A stretch of DNA of 64,000 nt from Toxorhynchites rutilus septentrionalis (Eukaryota; Arthropoda; Insecta; Diptera; Culicidae): contig NC_073746.1 in assembly GCF_029784135.1 (NCBI RefSeq), forward strand, positions 55,836,097-55,900,096, read 5' to 3'. The position numbers and the translations under genes are program-made. Shown here piece by piece: positions 45,601 to 56,394 of this stretch. Positions within the stretch are counted from its first letter, which is position 1. Each line of letters starts with the position of its first letter. The notes below the pieces were generated by a model, which was given only the letters and a program-made list of their open reading frames with translations, ran no database searches and had not been told where the DNA came from.

Positions 45601-47192
45601 AGAACATAACGAACGAATCATAAAATGATACAAGCAAGCATCGATGAACACGCGCACAAATACCAAACGATGACTCTCACGCTGTGTTTATTCAGTGTTT
45701 TCGTTGACGCGTCAGTTTTCTGTTTCATGAGTGATTTAAAACATATTATTGTGTGCGTTGAATGAATCAAATAAGAGAATTGAACGAGCGCTCGTTGATA
45801 CGATTGGAACCATCCTTGCTACATGGGCTGGAAAGTCCTGGGATTTTTAATGAAAACAATCGTTTTTTGGACAAAGCTGTATTTATCCCTCAACATAGTT
45901 TCCTTCGAGGGCAATACACTTGGTATAGCGAGTTTCCAACGTTTCGATTCCCTTTCTGTAGTACGAAACGTCTAAGTCTTCGAAATACGCCTCAGTGCCA
46001 CTCTGAAGACTGCCTATTGGACTCAGGAGTGTGGTAATGGATCCACGTTTCATCGATTGTCACAAAACGTCGAAAGTAGTCCACTCGATTACGCTTCAAC
46101 AACGCCAAGCCGGCTGTTGAATCATCAATGCGTCGCTGTTTTTGGTCGACGGTCAGCAAACGCGGCACCCATCGCGCGGCTAGTTTTTTCGTGTCCAAAA
46201 TGTCGTGCAAAATGTATCCCACGCATTCTTTTGAAATGCCTACGGCCTCAACTAACTTGCGTAACTTCACTTTACGATCGTTCAAAACGAGTCAATGCAC
46301 TTATTTTACGATTTATGGATTCGTAGCATCTTTTGGCCTTCCAGAGCGAGGTGTATCTGCTTTGCTTGTACGGCCCATTTCAAATTCACTAAACCGCCAA
46401 AAAACGTTTGTTTTCGATGGAGCAGAAGTGGAATAACATTTCGTCAACCACTGCATTGATTGTTCAGGAGTTTTTCCCATAAAAAATACAATATTTGATC
46501 AAAATACGATATTCCTCTTTTTCCATTTTCTAAACAAATGCTCAGATGAACCTTTCGAAGTGAATCTTGTTCATTTTTAGTGGTGCCATCAGTTGGAAAA
46601 TCATGGGACTTTTCGGCCCATGTGGTGTTTGAAATAGTACTACATTACATCACAATTTCCTAATCCCTAAATGGTTTAAATTATTGAAATCTGGAAACAT
46701 TTCCATTTTCCCATATATTTGTCGGCCGATTTGTATGCTTACCTTCCGATACCGTCAAAAGCTCGTTTTCAACTAATTTATTATTAATAAGCCAATTATT
46801 AATTATAAATTAATAATTTATAATTAATAAGCCAATTAATAAGCAGTACATTTTCGTTCACATTCACTACACACCATCGAAGAAGAGGAAGTCCTTTGTA
46901 TCAAAGTGTGCTACGATAAAGAAGGTGCCAGCAGCATACGGGACAAAGATATTTTCTATAATATGCAATATCCTGCATTCAACTGTTTTTGTATTATTTT
47001 TAGCGTGATTGATACCAATAATTTTTTGTAACATCAGCATAAAAATGTTTCCACCATCTGGTGAACACATTAAAATGACCAATCAGTTTCACAACTAAAG
47101 CTTGCTTATTCATTTTCTAGAGCTCCAATCCATTCCTGGAAGGCGAGAAGCTCCCGATCGCAGCCAAGAAGGGCTTCAACGTCCAATTCTAG
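36678..47192 (+). CDS. 7B2: Neuroendocrine protein 7B2 (secretogranin V), two visible exons
   Basis: A secretory chaperone that binds proPC2 and controls activation of prohormone convertase 2 in neuroendocrine granules. Exon 36678-37380 carries a short 5' UTR, an ATG at 36715 and 222 codons, and ends in AAAAAG|GTAAGA. The intron runs to an acceptor TTTTCTAG at 47120, and the last exon 47121-47192 adds 23 residues and TAG; phase is 0. The total is 245 residues. Visible are a signal peptide (about 1-22), the conserved PPNPCP at 137-142, the block PVGYTEDQGC through FENTAAFSREYQAAQECMC to EHMFNC with six Cys, a dibasic HVKK before the junction, and a C-terminal peptide NPFLEGEKLPIAAKKG. That peptide corresponds to the convertase-inhibitory CT peptide of mammals, including its Lys-Lys. 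The upstream Met at 36661 overlaps the acceptor and is not used. Confidence 0.93.
37466..37512 (+). repeat. Fragment of a CAGGGCTC-type dispersed repeat
   Basis: CAGGGCTCGGCGTAGTCATA followed by CAACTGAGGATAGTCAG matches the inverse of about 56418-56470 with a few substitutions. Both look like ends of one non-autonomous repeat family. Confidence 0.45.
40955..41570 (+). pseudogene. R1-clade LINE reverse transcriptase relic
   Basis: Near 41066-41260 the frame reads VTIDVKNAFNSAKW, then YLCEILRSFFQKRFLFYETF and GKRTMKIATGVR, the order seen in R1-clade reverse transcriptases just before the conserved PQGS block. The PQGS and YADD/FADD region is missing. Near 41400-41510 a later RT part follows (LKNLDVKIDNRPNFNSHVDY, ACEKAVKAIN). 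Internal deletion and frame changes make it dead. Confidence 0.75.
44434..44760 (-). pseudogene. Tigger/pogo-type transposase relic
   Basis: On the minus strand the phrase LLQLMNQNIIQMIKSKYKQKLG corresponds to the PLLQPMDQ..I..LK..Y block of the DDE_1 family (pogo/Tigger/jerky). It is followed, after a frame change, by MVKRINIRDAMFWVAEAWDE and VPNDSIDPVVGC, the usual distal part. In this copy Pro-Met-Asp of the hallmark reads Leu-Met-Asn. Near 44830-44865 the words ATTATCCGGGAAATTCG and ATCATCCGGAGT resemble pogo terminal-repeat words. It is decayed. Confidence 0.7.
45822..46622 (-). mobile_element. Internally deleted mariner element
   Basis: Inverted ends: CATGGGCTGGAAAGTCCTGG on the left, and CATGGGCCGAAAAGTCCCATG on the right when reverse-complemented. 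The total is about 800 bp against about 1.3 kb for full mariners. It contains an N-terminal transposase part and a C-terminal tail joined by a deletion. A TA precedes the left end; the right flank has TG, probably mutated. Confidence 0.75.
45850..46440 (-). pseudogene. Mariner transposase remnant lacking two catalytic residues
   Basis: The frame 46285-45992 holds KLRKLVEAVGISKECVGYILHDIL, then KKLAARWVPRLLTVDQKQRR and FVTIDETWIHYHTPESNRQSSEWH, that is, the WVPHEL-type linker and the first catalytic Asp. It then jumps to the mariner C-terminus (AYFEDLDVSYYRKGIETLE, KCIALEGNYVEG) in another frame at about 45980-45880. The HDNARPH and PPYSPDLAPSDYHLF blocks with the other two Asp residues are absent. 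Confidence 0.78.
46660..46760. repeat. Copy of the repeat seen near 8480-8590
   Basis: AAATGGTTTAAATTATTGAAATC and the following CATTTCCATT, ATTTGT and CTTACCTTCCGATACCGT match in order the block near 8480-8580 (AAATGGTTTAAATTGATTAGAAC and onward). It is a fragment of the TTGACGTAG repeat family. Confidence 0.4.
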
Positions 47193-50100
47193 GGCGTTTC
47201 GCTGCTTCATGCACCAGTAGCGGACCGACAACCCAAAGCAGTGCTCCAGAAGGATTAATGACAAAATTCAGGCACATTCTGACACGGACTACGGCACAAC
47301 ACAATACGAAACTATCTAGGTATTTAAACGCATATAGCTGTACATTTTCTCTATAGCTGCTCTAGAAAGCAACAGGAATAATCATCATTGACAGCAGCAA
47401 CAATATAAACAAAAGTTACAATGAGCGTAACCTCTACTCAAACAGGTTCCCACACAAACAAAGTAAATTTCGAACTTTTCCAATCGATTGAAGATTTTTT
47501 TTCGACTAATATACTTTCCAAACTAGTGTGACAAGCTCCTCATGCTTAGTATAGAAGCACTAAGTCTCTGATGTACGTTTTCTGCAATTGGAGAAAATAT
47601 TACTTCATGTGTTCGTTAACATTTAGCGAATAGGAGAATGGAAAATAATGTATGTGTGATTATAATATTTTTTATCTCATTTTCACGTAAATAACTAATA
47701 AATTGTGGACGTTACAATGAAAAATTTTGAAAGATATCATAGGACAGATCCTTTTGTTGAGGAAGAATCATATTTTAGAATGCCCCAAATTCCACGATTC
47801 TTTGAAGATAATAATAATAGGAAGATTGAGGCTCCTATGGTCAGCAGCTACAAACAATAAGATGGACAAAAATGAAGTGTTTATCTAAAAACGTGAATTA
47901 GGATTTGAAACCGAATACGCGAGCGCTTTTTCTTGGTAGGTGCATAGGGGCTGCAAGTTAGATTTGAATCGATAGCTGCGAAAGCTTTTTGCTGAAGTAC
48001 GACTGAAGCTTTCTTACTGATGTATGCTTTCGGCGGCGTACATATCATGAGAAGTCGAACATAACGAAATCGATGAAAGACGAAAGTCGACTTCCTCTCT
48101 TGGGATGGCTAGGCTTTTGAGCTGCTGATGTTTTTAGGATGCTGCCGAAGGGCCAGTGCATTTTGGGAAAGTTTTCAGTGTATCTTTCTCGGTGAATGTA
48201 TCATATGAATTCCTTAGAGCATGATAACTAATGAAAAACAGAGAATAATCCCAGAAAATCGGGAAGCTGTAAAAAGCTTTAGTGTAAAGTTTTCCTATAA
48301 AAACTAGAAAATAAATATACGAATGAGGCATTTATTTTAACAAGATACTTGAACTACATGTAATGTGTGTGAAACACAATTTAATTATTTTGAACATTAT
48401 CGCGATGAAGTGAACAACAACACTTCATTCGGACACAGAGAAATAAGAGAACAAACCATATGGTAAGCGAAATATTAAACATCTTGTTCGAAACCAACAG
48501 AGAATCACGACCACAACCAAAACAACCGAAACAGACTAGAAATTTGACTATAACTTCTTCGCGCGAGTGTGTATGTTTGGAGCATTCTGGCCTCTGGTTC
48601 GCGCTCATCGAGCATAAATATAATCATCGCTAGGATCACTCAACTCGTAGAACTACTGGCGCGAACCAAGGGCTAGTCGAAAACGTACGAATCATAACAG
48701 TGAGAGGTGAATAAAATATTAACTTTAGGCAATAAGGAATGGCTTTGTCGAGTGAAGCACTTTGCCAGGAAAAGTGTTTTTAACAACTTGTGGCAAACAC
48801 TTAGACAACTAATACCGATACGGAATCATTCTACTTAATAAAGAGACAATATAGAGGCAGCCAAAAATGTATGATGTTCATCAGAAAGTGTATTACTATT
48901 TAGACAAATTATCAACCAACATCTGTGCTGTAAAAGGCGTAATAAATGAAGCTGCAAGCAAAACTGAATAACCGATTTAATCAACCAATCAAATGACGTG
49001 ACAAAACTGTGCATCGTAAACATCTGGCAAGATCAACTGCAAAAGATGTTAAGCTTATTAAAGTGGACAGCAACTACTTGGGTGTAATAAAACAAAATAC
49101 ATACAAACACACACTTTAAAATATTATCAAAGTATTTCGAAACAAACCTTACGAGACGATTACATTATTTCAGACAATCTTTCCATCAGTGAATATTGTT
49201 TAGCAACTTGTTTGGTTCCTTAAAAACACAAAAATCAATTCACGCGTGTAATCGTTGAGCATAACCAAAATACAACAATCCCACAATTAATACCATATGC
49301 TAGAAATATACACACATACGTATAATATATTTACTGAAACTCTCGTCAAAACACACAAAATTTTGTCAATAGAAATATATATTATATTCCAAAATCTATC
49401 AGAACATATGAATAAAAATGAGTGTAGTATTTCTGCAGGCGAAGCTTTTTATTTTGTATTATTTATTCATCCAAAAGTATTCTTGCATCTCCTATAGCCG
49501 AATGGTTAGCGTGGTATTTGGCCTCGAAATCTCCACCATGTATCGTGCTGAATCATATTTCGGACACATTGTTCTAATATCTTGAAATGCTTAATGCACT
49601 GATGATATAACTATCAAATTAATATCACAATTGCTTCCTTAGAGTAATCCCTTGGTTTCACTATCATTTCACATGAGAACTACATTTAAATTATAACATA
49701 ATCGGCAGAGATCTTTCAACACTACTCATTATCGTTTGTGTTTGACGTATCCTTAGCGTGAGCACGTAGAATTTACCCGTTCATCAATATTTAAATTTCT
49801 CCCGTGTTTCATCAGTTACAACATTGTTAACAGTTTACTGTGATTGCTTGGTAAGTGTTTCGCAGCTGACTATAAAATATAATCAAGTGTAATGTAATTT
49901 TCGTCCAAAAAATTACAAAATAAAGTGTCCGAAATTTGAATTCAATCTTTCCGAAATTTGATATAGTGTCCGAAGTTTGATTCTTATTCGCTTCATTTGA
50001 AAAGCATTTTATACGATGATTTTTTTATGTTTTCAATCAAATAGGTACCAAAGTAGAAAGCTTAAAAGCATATTGTACTAATTTATTCAAACTATCAACC

Positions 50101-50985
50101 AAATAATACCTGTGCATAAAGTTTAGATCTGTTTTCTGCATCATATGCCTTAAGCGTCCGAAATATGATTCAGAACGGTATTATGACGCAAGTAAACCGA
50201 ACACAAAAAAAAGAGCACCAAAAAATACTGACATTTGTCTATTTTATGAGTGAGTTTTTAAAATTGAAAATTTCGCAAATATAATTCAGAACTATGCACT
50301 ATCCTATCCACGCTAGATGATGTCCTGAAACGAGTTTCAGAATGTCTCACCATCGATTGAAATTGCGGAAGCGACAGAAAAGCGAAAGGCAGCTGGTACC
50401 TGTTCTTATATTCGGGCTTTGAACCATGAACTAATGACTCGGACCTATTTATTGTAACCCTTCTGTTCATATTGGCGACGAATTGGTATCAACATAGCTG
50501 TATTCGACTGATTACACATACCGACAATTGTCATCGCCACCACCTGAAATTTACAGAATTTCTCTCTGTCTTAAAAAAAACTCAGTTCATTATGTACAAT
50601 GATATGTCAATGTGTTTTTTTCTTCGAATATCCGAAATAAAATACCGTTTTCAGTGTTCGGGTATGGTAACGGGCATCTTTGTGATATGTCGGCCGATTA
50701 TTCTATTTGTGGTGTGAAGTTTGATGACACAGATGTGTATGTGTTTTACTGGCTGAACTCCAATGATCAGTGGCGTAGACTGAGGATGCGAACCGCCCTC
50801 GGGTAAACTATTTTAAAGGTACAAAATGCCCCTATATTCACAAATACTATCCGGCATATGCAAACAGCGTTGAAGGAGGGGATGCAACCCGACACTTCCG
50901 CACCGGATGAGAAAGTTCCACTCGACGCCACTGCCACTGATTCTACCGTCAACAATGACGATAATTCAGTTTGGTTGGCATGATT
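47193..50985. other. 7B2 3' region and intergenic DNA, no supported gene
   Basis: The 3' UTR of 7B2 begins at 47193. No further conserved coding signal is visible up to the relic at 51 kb. Near 49494-49520 the phrase TATAGCCGAATGGTTAGC resembles a tRNA A box, but no B box follows, so it is not called. The many short frames lack family features. Confidence 0.4.
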
Positions 50986-50989
50986 TATT

Positions 50990-51560
50990 TCGTGGGATCT
51001 ACCTGTTTTGCTCACGGAGTTCTTGACCACATGAAGCGCCGAAACTTCTCCGATTGAGCTCTGGCGAATCTTGGACAAAATGATGATTCTCATCACAAAA
51101 TCATTTTCAGCGATGAGGCTCATTTCTGGTTAAATGGCTTTGCCAACAAATAAAATATGCGTTATTGGGCCGAATTTCTTCGTCAATCAGAGCGACCGTC
51201 ATGTTACCGTCAATGTCAATGGAGAGCGCTATCGGGACATGCTGGGAGACTTTTTTGGTCAGAATTGGAAGATCTTAACTTCAATGGTATGTGGGTTCTA
51301 CAAGATGGTGCCACTTTCCACACAGCGCTTTTTACAATTTATTTAGTGAAAAGTAAGTTTGGTGAACGTGTGATTTCGAGAAATGGACCTGTCGATTGGC
51401 CGCCTCGTTCATGAGATTTTACGCAATTGGATTTATTTTTATGGGGCTATGTAATGTCACTGGTCTATGCCAACAAATCAGCAACTTTTCAGAGTTCAGA
51501 GACAACTGTCTAGACACCATAGAATCATTTACTGCACCCTTATACCTCCATATGCCTAAT
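50990..51560 (+). pseudogene. Mariner-superfamily transposase relic with ISRNGPVDWPPRS motif
   Basis: In order on the plus strand: GVLDHMKRRNFSD, IIFSDEAHFWLNGFANK, then after a frame change MRYWAEFL, NVNGERYRDMLGDFF, MWVLQDGATFHTALFT, FGERVISRNGPVDWPPRSCDF and LDLFLWGYV. These are the blocks around the three acidic residues (SDEAHF, QDGATFHT, and the Asp of CDFTQLDLFLWG) of one mariner-related group common in insects. Several frame changes and stops show that it is inactive. Confidence 0.75.
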
Positions 51561-51915
51561 TTGGTTTCATTTGCTTGATTAATTTGTGAGTAATGTTGAA
51601 ATTTGTGTTTCATTTGTATGGCAGCCCGTCCTTAGAGAGAGGGGTGGAGCGTCTCACTACCGTAAAAACATTTATTGCACCCTATAACCTCCACATGCCA
51701 AATTTAGTTTTATTTGCTTGATTAATTCTTGAGTAATGCAGAAATTTGTGTTTCATTTGTATGTCAGCCCACCCTAAGAGAGGGGGGAGGGGTATCTAAC
51801 CACCATAGAAACATTTATTGCACAATAAAGTTTCCATATGCCTAATTTGGTTTAATTTGCTTGATTAATTCTCGAGTAATGCGAAAATTTGTATTTCATT
51901 TGTATGGCAGCAGCA
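51525..51915 (+). repeat. 143-bp tandem repeat, about three diverged copies
   Basis: The word GCTTGATTAATT begins near 51573, 51716 and 51859, giving a period of 143. Each unit also contains ATTTCATTTGTATG(G/T)CAGC, a G-rich GAGAGGGGNGG tract, and TTATTGCAC followed by CCATATGCC-type words. The copies differ by substitutions. It directly follows the transposase relic. Function unknown; I see no coding potential. Confidence 0.75.
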
Positions 51916-52770
51916 TGGCATATCATGGATATAGCCCATCCATTTTTTCATTTGTTCGAATTTAGGTCAAGTTATTCCAGTTCAGAAAAACAAGCCGTAT
52001 GTACGTAGTTCATCGTTTGGCTTCTTATTCATATTTATGTACAGTGTCGATGTAATGTAGACAAACTAAATGCGCAAACCATTATCAAAGCAGCGGAATA
52101 ATAAAACTCTCAGCCTCAACATTAGCATGTTGATTGTTTGATGGCCAGAACAACCCTAAAACTCTAAACTCATTGCATATCCAATTAGTTTTTTAGTATG
52201 ATCACAACAAAACCTCATATCAAATGCTCTCGAAAACATCATTACCAAATAAATAATCCACAAATTTGTCCATGCACTACCTTTCGTTTAACGACAACGG
52301 TAATCCGAACCGAACCGGTTATGTTTTGGCAGCGTAGTGATAGCATCCGCAGCGAAACGAATTTTCATCTTTTGTTTTCAATCGATGAAAACAGCTGTCG
52401 CCGCTGGAAATGCCTTGTTCGCGTCCAGCTTGACTTTTAACTCGGAAACAATAAACTAATTCACAGAAATTAAATGAACGATCGTAAAAAGTTACAAAGC
52501 TCAAAACACCCTTAAATTCCCACGAGCAAACAAATCATGAAAATCAGTTTGCTTATTATTTCGGATATTGTTTTAGAAATCATCGAAATAATTATTTAGG
52601 ACAACTATATCGAAATTTCCAGAAGCAAAAAAAAACTTGTTTGAGTGGGCCGATGTTGCTGGAAGCCATGATGTGAGCTGACCTGGTATATCCTTCATTA
52701 TTTTCTGCAGGATCAGTGTTAGAATCGGGGATAAAAACGTGCAAATGTACTCACAAACAAAGATTCAGAG
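51916..52770. other. Intergenic stretch without a supported gene
   Basis: No recognised coding or repeat structure. Frames at 52198-52440 and 52319-52504 are short and overlap on opposite strands. Confidence 0.4.
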
Positions 52771-52772
52771 TA

Positions 52773-54064
52773 AAGGGTGTGTCACATCAAATTGCATCAC
52801 AGAAAAAACGCTGTAGAAATTTAATTTTTAGGAATTATATCTTCAGCTTTCGCTTATAATCAGATAAGAGTGTATAGATCACGTTGGCCATGCTTCACTG
52901 TCAATTTTTCGTAAATTTGGAAAAATGTCGTCGAACGAAAAAGAGCGTCGTGAATTAATCCTGCGCACTCATTCCGAGAATCCGGAGTTGTCACATCGGG
53001 ACATCGGTAAGATGCTGGGAATCGTCCAATCCACGGTCAGCAGAGTACTAAAACGATACTTCGAGAACCTAACCATCGACCGGAAGGTGAAGAACGGCAA
53101 AAATGGATGCTCCGTCAGTGAAAAAGATCACAAGCGCGTAGTTAAGCAGTTTAGACGTGACCCGAGAAGTTCGGTCCGGGATGTCGCCAATAAGCTGAAT
53201 TTGTCAAGTTCATTCGTCCAGCGGACCAAGCAGCGGGAGGGCCTGCGTACATACAAGGTTCAGAAGGCTCCTAACCGCGACGAAAGGCAAAACATGGTGG
53301 GGAAGACGCGAGCCCGGAAGCTGTACACCGAAATGCTGACGAAGTCGCATTGCCTGGTAATGGACGACGAAACCTACGTCAAAGCGGACTTTCGTCAGCT
53401 GCCGGGCCTGTTGTTCTTCTCCGCAGAGGACAAATTCAGCGTTCCGGAGAAGATTCGCAAGCAGAAACTATCCAAGTTTGCCAAAAAGTACATGGTGTGG
53501 CAAGCGATCTGCTCTTGCGTTAAGCGGAGCGCCCCCTTCGTGATGACCGGCACGGTAAACGGGCAGGTTTACCTTAAGGAGTGCCTACAGAAGCGCTTAC
53601 TACCACTATTGAAGCAGCACGAGGGCCCGACCATCTTCTGGCCGGATCTCGCTTCGTGCCACTATTCAAAGGACGTGTTGGAGTGGTACGAAGCCAACGG
53701 GGTCACCTTCGTGCCAAAGGAAATGAACCCGCCCAACGTGCCGGAGCTTCGCCCAATAGAGAAATATTGGGCGATTATGAAGCAGGCCCTCCGGAAGAAC
53801 CCAAAAGTTGTCAAATCGGAGGCGGACTTCAAGAGAAATTGGATTTCTGTTCAAAAAAAAAAATACAACCTGACGTTGTACAGAACCTTATGGACGGGGT
53901 AAAGAGGAAGGTGCGAGCATACGGGCTTGGGCTCGAAGTATGAATAAAAAGAAAATGCCAAAGGTTGTTCAATAGTTTTTATTTTACTGTTTAAAATTTT
54001 CAAATGGATCGGTCTACTGGGCGAATTTCTACAGCGTTTTTTCCGTGATGCAATTTGATGTGAC
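52773..54064 (+). mobile_element. ITmD37E transposon copy 2, right end clipped
   Basis: It starts after TA (52771-52772) with AAGGGTGTGTCACATC and is nearly identical to the other two copies. The right inverted end stops at GATGTGAC and continues CTCATAAAAG, so the last eight bases (the inverse of AAGGGTGT) and the right TA are missing. That should remove the cleavage end. Confidence 0.95.
52925..53943 (+). pseudogene. ITmD37E transposase, copy 2, frameshifted near the C-terminus
   Basis: Starts MSSNEKERRELILRTHSENP at 52925. The helix-turn-helix region and the DD37E residues (MDDETYVKADF, FWPDLASCHY, RPIEKYW) are present. At about 53855 the A-run has eleven A followed by T, where the intact copy has eight A followed by CT, a net gain of two bases. 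The frame therefore changes and ends at 53902 with YNLTLYRTLWTG. The normal C-terminus (DGVKRKVRAYGLGLEV) is present in the other frame up to 53943. The DNA-binding and catalytic parts would still be made. Confidence 0.9.
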
Positions 54065-54470
54065 CTCATAAAAGTCTTGAAGATAGTTATTGTATTCTAC
54101 ACTATATACTTCAATTCACTTACATTTTCCGGTAACTCAGAAAAATGGAGTGCTTTTATAGTTATGAAACGCAGTGTACTTGCGAAATTTTTTAAACGTA
54201 GGACTATGTCTTTCATTTCTATACTGGAGTGTTAGTTCAAAGTTTCGAAAACGAAAGCGTTATGATAAACACTTCATTCGAAAGATAAAATGTCTACGCG
54301 TTCTGTGCTTGTTTCTTTTTGATCCAAAAACTTGCTTCAATAACCTTAAAATTGCTTTCAAAACAGGCTATTGAAATCACACCAATCGGTATAAAAGCGA
54401 GTGTCGCTCGGAAATCTACTCAATTATGATTGCGCAACGATTGAGGTACCATCGCTGGATTGAATGGATG

Positions 54471-55297
54471 TTTCCCTAACACAGAGTTCGAAACTATGGA
54501 ACCTGGGGAAACTGGTATTACAAATTAGATGTAAGCAGCGGATATTTTTATACTCGCTTGCGTTTCTGCAAATCGTAATGTTTCCCTAACACAGACTTCG
54601 AAACTATGGAACCTGAGGAAACTGGTATTGCAGATTAGATGCAAGCAGCGGGTATTTTTGTACTTGCTTGCGTTTCTGCAAATCGGAATGTTTCCCTAAC
54701 ACAGTCTTAAAACCATGGAACCTGGAGAAATTGGCATTGCAAAATAGATGCAAGCAGCGAGTACTTTTGTACTCGCTTGCGTTTCTCCAAATCGTAATGT
54801 TTCCCCAACACAGACTTCAAAACTATGGAACCTGAGAAAACTGGTATTGCAGATTAGATGTAGTGATGTCTAAATTTTTCATTTATTCGATTATCGATTA
54901 ATCGTTCGGACATTTTTCAATATTCGATTCATTCGAATAATTGTTTTTCAATATTCGATTAATCGAGCGAATATTTATCTCTTGAAATAATCACGTATCA
55001 CGTTGTCATTCTGGTCGCGTGGTCTATCGGGTTATCGATGTTAGATGGTTGGATGAAAAAATGTTGGATAAAAAAACTATATAGCCTAATTCTTAACCTA
55101 AAAATGCATTAGCCTTGAGAAAAATTCTTTCTTTCCATTAATCGCGATTACAGTGGCAATTATTCGATATATTCATATTTTGATTTTAAATTATTCGATA
55201 CCAAATTACTCGATTATAGTTTCAGATATTCGATTAATTGAATTAATCGAACGATTAACCGACGTCTCTAATTAGATGCAAGCAGCGGGTATTTTTG
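54471..55297 (+). repeat. 110-bp tandem repeat, about 3.8 copies, split by a hAT-like element
   Basis: TTTCCCTAACACAG begins units at 54471, 54581 and 54691, and TTTCCCCAACACAG begins one at 54800. Each unit continues with CTATGGAACCTG, GAAACTGGTATT, TTAGATG(C/T)AAGCAGCG and ACTCGCTTGCGTTTCTGCAA. The fourth unit is interrupted at TTAGATG by 54861-55270, resumes at 55279 with CAAGCAGCGGGTATTTTTGTA, and is cut again at 55298 by a mariner-like end. Confidence 0.88.
54861..55270. mobile_element. Non-autonomous hAT-like element, 410 bp, 8-bp duplication
   Basis: ATTAGATG flanks both sides (54853-54860 and 55271-55278), and the neighbouring repeat units show the uninterrupted site. The ends are TAGTGATGTC on the left and, reverse-complemented, TAGAGACGTC on the right, matching the TAG(A/T)G start usual for hAT ends. 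The interior is filled with CGATTAATCG-type palindromic words and has no transposase. Assignment to hAT rests on the 8-bp duplication and the end sequence. Confidence 0.85.
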
Positions 55298-55299
55298 TA

Positions 55300-55850
55300 C
55301 AGGGTGGGCCATTTAAAGTGGAAGGATTTGTTTTTGCAATAGCAAAGTAAAGAAGTGGAATTTAAAATTTTTTTTTTGAAATTCATTTATTTTGGTCCAA
55401 GGAGATTTGTTCTAACTACTTTTTGATTATGATATCTCGTAAATGACCGCCTCTGGCCTTGACCGCAAAATGTGCCCTTTTTTCGGCATTTTCCATCACT
55501 TTGCCCAATGTTTCGGCCGATATGGCAGCAATTTCTTGTCGGATATTGTCTTTCAGCGCAGCCAGGGTCCTTGGTTTACCAGTGTATACCTTGGATTTTA
55601 AATATCCCCATAAAAAAAAAAGTCAGGAGGCGTCAAATCAGGTGATCTCGGTGGCCAGTCATAATCGCCATTTTTCGATATTAATCTTCCGGGGAACATT
55701 TCGCGCAATAATTTGGTCGTGGCAGCCGCTGTATGTAGCGCCGTCCTGTTGGAACCAGTAATTGTCCAATTCATTTTCATGAACAAATGGCAATAAAAAA
55801 CATGAACAAATGGCAGCAATTGAATGTCGTCAGTATATGGTAAGAAAGTT
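55300..55850 (-). pseudogene. Truncated mariner-superfamily element with transposase C-terminus
   Basis: It starts after a TA at 55298 with CAGGGTGGGCCATTTAAAGT, a typical terminal repeat. On the minus strand the frame gives TALHTAAATTKLLREMFPGR, LISKNGDYDWPPRSPDLTPPD, then in the next frame the C-terminal KSKVYTGKPRTLAALKDNIRQE and AHFAVKARGGHLRD. The Asp of SPDLTPPDFF is readable. The N-terminal half and the other end are missing. The related relic at 51 kb shares the WPPRS block. Confidence 0.75.
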
Positions 55851-56394
55851 GGAGTTTTGTATATTTACGATGGTTTCAACACGCGATTTGACCGAAGTCA
55901 TAGATAATCTTCGAAAATTTTAGGTTTGATAATGCATACCGGTTATTGATACTATGGATAATTGTGATGAAACCGATATCATATCAAATTGGCTGATATC
56001 ATTGATTATGTAGGGGTCGATACGAGAAGGATTTGTAGTACACCCTATTCATCGTTCACTAAGTTGAAAAAAATTAAGTTACAATACTTATAACAAGCCA
56101 TTCCTCGTAATATACATAGCACATTGTAAAATGATGATTTTCTAACCTTTTCAGCGTGGAAAGAATACATGAAACCGGGAAATTTGAAGATAAATTCTGA
56201 TTTGTCTAGAAAATTTGAACGAATTCCATACTAAAAAAACAAAACATCCTCATTTTACTCGCTGCGCCATCTGGTTGTAAATCCAACGTAAATTCGTCAA
56301 TAGTCGAGTCGGTAGAGGAAGATAGCGACTAAAGGCCCGACTGACTGTTCAGCCGTTTTGGCGGAGAAACTGCGTGAAGAAGCCGAAAGTCATT
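55851..56394. other. Intergenic stretch without a supported gene
   Basis: AT-rich up to about 56260, then moderately GC-rich. Nothing recognised. Confidence 0.35.

Larger units (their letters stand above)
37381..47120 (+). other. 9.7-kb last intron of 7B2, filled with repeat relics
   Basis: Bounded by GTAAGA and a polypyrimidine/CTAG acceptor. It contains an R1-type LINE relic (about 40.95-41.57 kb), a Tigger/pogo relic (44.43-44.76 kb), a deleted mariner (45.82-46.62 kb) and a short dispersed repeat at 37466. The open frame at 38939-39322 (127 codons from ATG) is unrecognised and probably part of a transposon relic. I see no host exon between the two 7B2 exons. Confidence 0.75.

Noticed and set aside
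49490..49540. tRNA or SINE head with A box
   Set aside because: No B box at the expected distance and no tail or duplication.
54471..54860. CRISPR-like regularly spaced repeats
   Set aside because: The whole 110-bp unit is repeated with no variable spacers, and the DNA is eukaryotic; it is a plain tandem repeat.
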